NCBI RefSeq assembly: GCF_019904135.1
Contig: NZ_JAIOGQ010000011.1
Coordinates: forward strand, 62,001 to 126,000
Length of the DNA stretch: 64,000 bases
DNA from: Paenibacillus caui
Lineage (GTDB): Bacteria > Bacillota > Bacilli > Paenibacillales > Paenibacillaceae
Direction of reading: 5' to 3'
Positions 61,946 to 64,000 of this stretch are shown piece after piece. The number at the start of each line of letters is the position of its first letter. Positions within the stretch are counted from its first letter, which is position 1. The notes below the pieces were generated by a model. The model saw only the letters and a program-made list of their open reading frames with translations, had not been told where the DNA came from and ran no database searches. The position numbers and the translations under genes were made by a program.

Positions 61946-61962
61946 TGTAAGCATAAATGACT
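61946..61962 (+). promoter_or_regulatory. Weak GlnR/TnrA-like box before preT
   Basis: TGTAAGCATAAATGACT keeps the TGTNA-N7-TNAC core of the nitrogen box but differs at three consensus positions. The 324-base divergent gap also contains an inverted repeat ATGTTAT (62061-62067) / ATAACAT (62085-62091), a possible PucR site. Confidence 0.3.
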
Positions 61963-62137
61963 TATAAGGGTAGCAATTTGGCGGATTTTTTCAGCTGATG
62001 ATCATTATTTTACTACAATTGCTGCCGTTGTATAGAAGGAATCAGAGGGAATTCAATAATATGTTATATTTTGTGGCAACAAACATAACATGGTGGAAGA
62101 AAAACAAGATAGAATTACACTCCAGGAGGGACAAGCG

Positions 62138-63529
62138 ATGGAAAGCAGCAGAACTTTCAATTCATGGTCGTCTGAACGGCTCGTGGACAATTTTGTGGAA
62201 TTCGAACCCGGGCTTACCGCCAAGGGAGCTATGGAGGAATCCAACCGCTGTCTTTATTGCTATGATGCGCCATGCATCAAGGCATGTCCTACCGGCATTA
62301 ATATCCCTTCCTTTATCAAGCGGATTGCCGCGAACAATATGAAAGGCGCGGCCCGCTCCATCATGGAATCCAATCCGGTAGGCGCGAGCTGCTCACGAGT
62401 GTGCCCGACGGAGGAGCTTTGCGAAGGGGCCTGCGTATTAAATCAGGCGTCAGCGCCGATCCAGATCGGGCTGCTGCAGCGCTATGCCACAGACTGGGCC
62501 CGGAATCATGATGTTCAGCTGTTTGCGCCCGGCGCCTCCAATGGGAAAAAGGTAGCCGTGATCGGCGGCGGTCCCGCCGGTTTGTCTGCGGCCAGGGAGC
62601 TTGCGCGGGGCGGGTTCTCGGTTGTGGTCTTTGAAGCGAGAGAAATGGCGGGGGGCCTCGATACCTACGGCATCGTATCTTTCCGCCTCCCGCAGTCCGT
62701 ATCCCTCTGGGAAGTAGAGCAGGTGGAAAAGCTGGGCGTAGAAATTCGGACGGGAGTGAAGGTGGGCACTGGCATTTCAGTGGACCAGCTCAAAGAGGAG
62801 TATGACGCGATTGTTCTGGCTGCGGGTATGGGGTATGTGCCGCGGATAGGGATCGAGGGCGAAGAACTGGAGGGCGTGTATGACGCCATCCGTTTGGTGG
62901 AAGCGACGAAGACAGGGAACCTGCCGCTTGAGCTGGCCGGCAAACGTGTTGCCGTTATTGGGGCAGGCAATACCGCGATTGATGCAGCGACCTGTTCGGT
63001 TCGCCTAGGAGCCGCGAATGTGAAAATGGTATACCGCCGAACCCGTGAAGAAATGACGGCTTATGATTTTGAATTTGAATTTGCCAAGCAGGAAGGCGTC
63101 GAATTCAGCTGGCTCACCATGCCGAAGCGAATTATCAGCGATGCGGATGGCAAGGTTGCCGCGCTGGAATGCATCCGGATGACGCTTGCCGGGGAAACGG
63201 GCAAGGACGGCCGGCGGGTTCCCGTAGAGGTCGAAGGATCTGAATTTGAGATGCCGGTAGAAGCGGTCGTCGTGGCGATTGGGCAAGAGCGGCATACGGA
63301 GCTGATCGATTTGCTCGGCATTGAACATGAGCGCGGCGTCGTGAAGATTGATGAAGCGACTCGGAGAACGTCCGATCCTCAAATTTATGCCGCCGGAGAC
63401 ATTATATTCGGATCGGGGCAAGGCGAAGCGATGGTGGTCTCTGCGGCTGAACAGGGCAAGCAGGCTGCTTATGCGATCAGCCGGTATTTTGCAGGGCAGG
63501 AGGACAGTGTTATTGAGACGGCTGTTTAG
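62138..63529 (+). CDS. preT: Dihydropyrimidine dehydrogenase subunit PreT (NAD(P)H side)
   Basis: A 463-residue flavoprotein that passes electrons from NAD(P)H to PreA. The N-terminal iron-sulphur region has CLYCYDAPCIKACPTG (about 41) and CSRVCPTEELCEGAC (about 86). The FAD-binding VIGGGPAGLSAARELA (about 143) and NAD(P)-binding VIGAGNTAIDAATC (about 272) motifs follow. Full length for this family. ATG 62138 has AGGAGGG upstream; the longer frame from 62090 overlaps the regulatory region. It is followed by preA with a 46-base gap. Together they reduce uracil and thymine, the first step of pyrimidine breakdown. Confidence 0.93.
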   Translation: MESSRTFNSWSSERLVDNFVEFEPGLTAKGAMEESNRCLYCYDAPCIKACPTGINIPSFIKRIAANNMKGAARSIMESNPVGASCSRVCPTEELCEGACVLNQASAPIQIGLLQRYATDWARNHDVQLFAPGASNGKKVAVIGGGPAGLSAARELARGGFSVVVFEAREMAGGLDTYGIVSFRLPQSVSLWEVEQVEKLGVEIRTGVKVGTGISVDQLKEEYDAIVLAAGMGYVPRIGIEGEELEGVYDAIRLVEATKTGNLPLELAGKRVAVIGAGNTAIDAATCSVRLGAANVKMVYRRTREEMTAYDFEFEFAKQEGVEFSWLTMPKRIISDADGKVAALECIRMTLAGETGKDGRRVPVEVEGSEFEMPVEAVVVAIGQERHTELIDLLGIEHERGVVKIDEATRRTSDPQIYAAGDIIFGSGQGEAMVVSAAEQGKQAAYAISRYFAGQEDSVIETAV

Positions 63530-63575
63530 TACTTGCGGGACCGTAGTATAGACACTCAGGGGGAGGGGAAGAACG

Positions 63576-64000
63576 ATGGCGGATTTAAGCATCGATCTTG
63601 CTGGCATCAAATCACCGAATCCATTCTGGCTGGCCTCTGCGCCGCCGACGAATACAGGTTATCAGGTGCAAAGGGCTTTTGAAGCAGGCTGGGGAGGAGC
63701 GGTCTGGAAGACGCTTGGCGACCCGATTATCAATACGTCCTCCCGTTTTGCGGCTGTTCATTTCAACGGGCAGCGGGTAGCGGGTTTCAACAACATCGAA
63801 TTGATCACCGATAGGCCGCTTGAGGTGAATCTGAAGGAGATTTATGAAACCAAAAAGCGGTTTCCGGATCGTGCGGTGGTCGCATCCTTGATGGTGGAGC
63901 CGAAACGGGAGAAGTGGCATGAAATTGTCAAGCGGGTCGAAGACGTCGGCGTAGACGGGCTGGAATTGAACTTCGGCTGCCCGCACGGTATGGCCGAACG
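63576..64000 (+). CDS. preA: Dihydropyrimidine dehydrogenase subunit PreA (partial, runs off window)
   Basis: An open frame from ATG 63576, after GGGGGAGGGGAAG, to the window edge (141 codons seen). It reads as the FMN-containing TIM barrel of the dihydroorotate/dihydropyrimidine dehydrogenase family: PFWLASAPPTNTGYQVQRAF, GWGGAVWKTLG and LELNFGCPHGMAER. It lacks only its 3' end here. Hydantoinase and beta-ureidopropionase genes would be expected further downstream. Confidence 0.92.
   Translation, partial: MADLSIDLAGIKSPNPFWLASAPPTNTGYQVQRAFEAGWGGAVWKTLGDPIINTSSRFAAVHFNGQRVAGFNNIELITDRPLEVNLKEIYETKKRFPDRAVVASLMVEPKREKWHEIVKRVEDVGVDGLELNFGCPHGMAE

Noticed and set aside
61880-62000. Sigma-54 promoter near the PucR/preT divergent region
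   Set aside because: No TGGCAC-N5-TTGC-type pair could be found.

Overview
The window looks like a chromosome segment of a Paenibacillus-type member of the Bacillota. I infer this from strong AGGAGG-like ribosome binding sites, frequent GTG/TTG starts, sigma-A promoters with 17-base spacing, ydaO-class (c-di-AMP) riboswitches, a GlnR/TnrA-like box and Firmicute-type regulators. Coding DNA is moderately GC-rich; intergenic DNA and a few acquired patches are AT-rich. No rRNA, tRNA, CRISPR array, prophage or intact insertion sequence was seen.

Layout. 1-9118: one same-strand run, probably one operon, encoding two ABC permeases and an ATPase, a DeoR regulator, a PHP-family phosphoesterase, an MgtC-like membrane protein and coenzyme-B12 ethanolamine ammonia-lyase with its reactivase (eutA, eutB, eutC), ending at a terminator. 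9268-10479: chromate transporter. 10677-14008 (minus): a small membrane protein and two tandem paralogous secreted proteins built from jellyroll-like 'WGHIN(V/L)DD' modules plus a fibronectin type III domain. 14341-16286: two-component system. 16363-19465: SorC-family regulator with a trpB-trpA pair. 19496-22259: two TetR modules with clear operators, one with a truncated serine hydrolase and one with an SMR efflux pump. 22256-23046: scarred DNA holding an IS30 transposase remnant, an AT-rich orphan ORF and a MITE-like inverted-repeat element.

23169-30940: the most striking part. A promoter is followed by two tandem c-di-AMP riboswitches, each with its own terminator, then a 35-residue membrane miniprotein, kdpF, kdpA, kdpB, kdpC and a 775-residue protein made of two fused copies of the KdpD N-terminal sensor half with no histidine kinase. 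High-affinity potassium uptake here is probably controlled by c-di-AMP at the RNA level.

31232-33443: probable organoarsenical resistance cluster (MarR-type regulator, ArsN-like acetyltransferase, Cys-rich miniprotein, ArsP-like permease). 33486-35148: GntR regulator and HPP membrane protein. 35377-36079: internally deleted IS605-type TnpB element sitting in the tail of a lost gene. 36091-40436: YciI protein, PhoX-like phosphatase, two-domain multicopper oxidase with a copper-amine-oxidase-N stalk. 40487-46007: five-PAS sensor kinase, small secreted protein, PadR regulator and ABC-2/YhgE-like membrane protein. 46041-48529: GNAT remnant, LysR regulator and CynX/NimT-type MFS transporter. 48604-51323: putrescine aminotransferase and agmatine deiminase. 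51374-52965: a diguanylate cyclase gene broken by a stop and a frameshift.

53222-64000: reductive pyrimidine catabolism: an NMT1/THI5-type ABC importer, malonate/methylmalonate semialdehyde dehydrogenase, a beta-alanine-type omega-aminotransferase, a PucR regulator, and dihydropyrimidine dehydrogenase subunits PreT and PreA (PreA runs off the end). A near-perfect GlnR/TnrA box upstream of the importer suggests nitrogen control.
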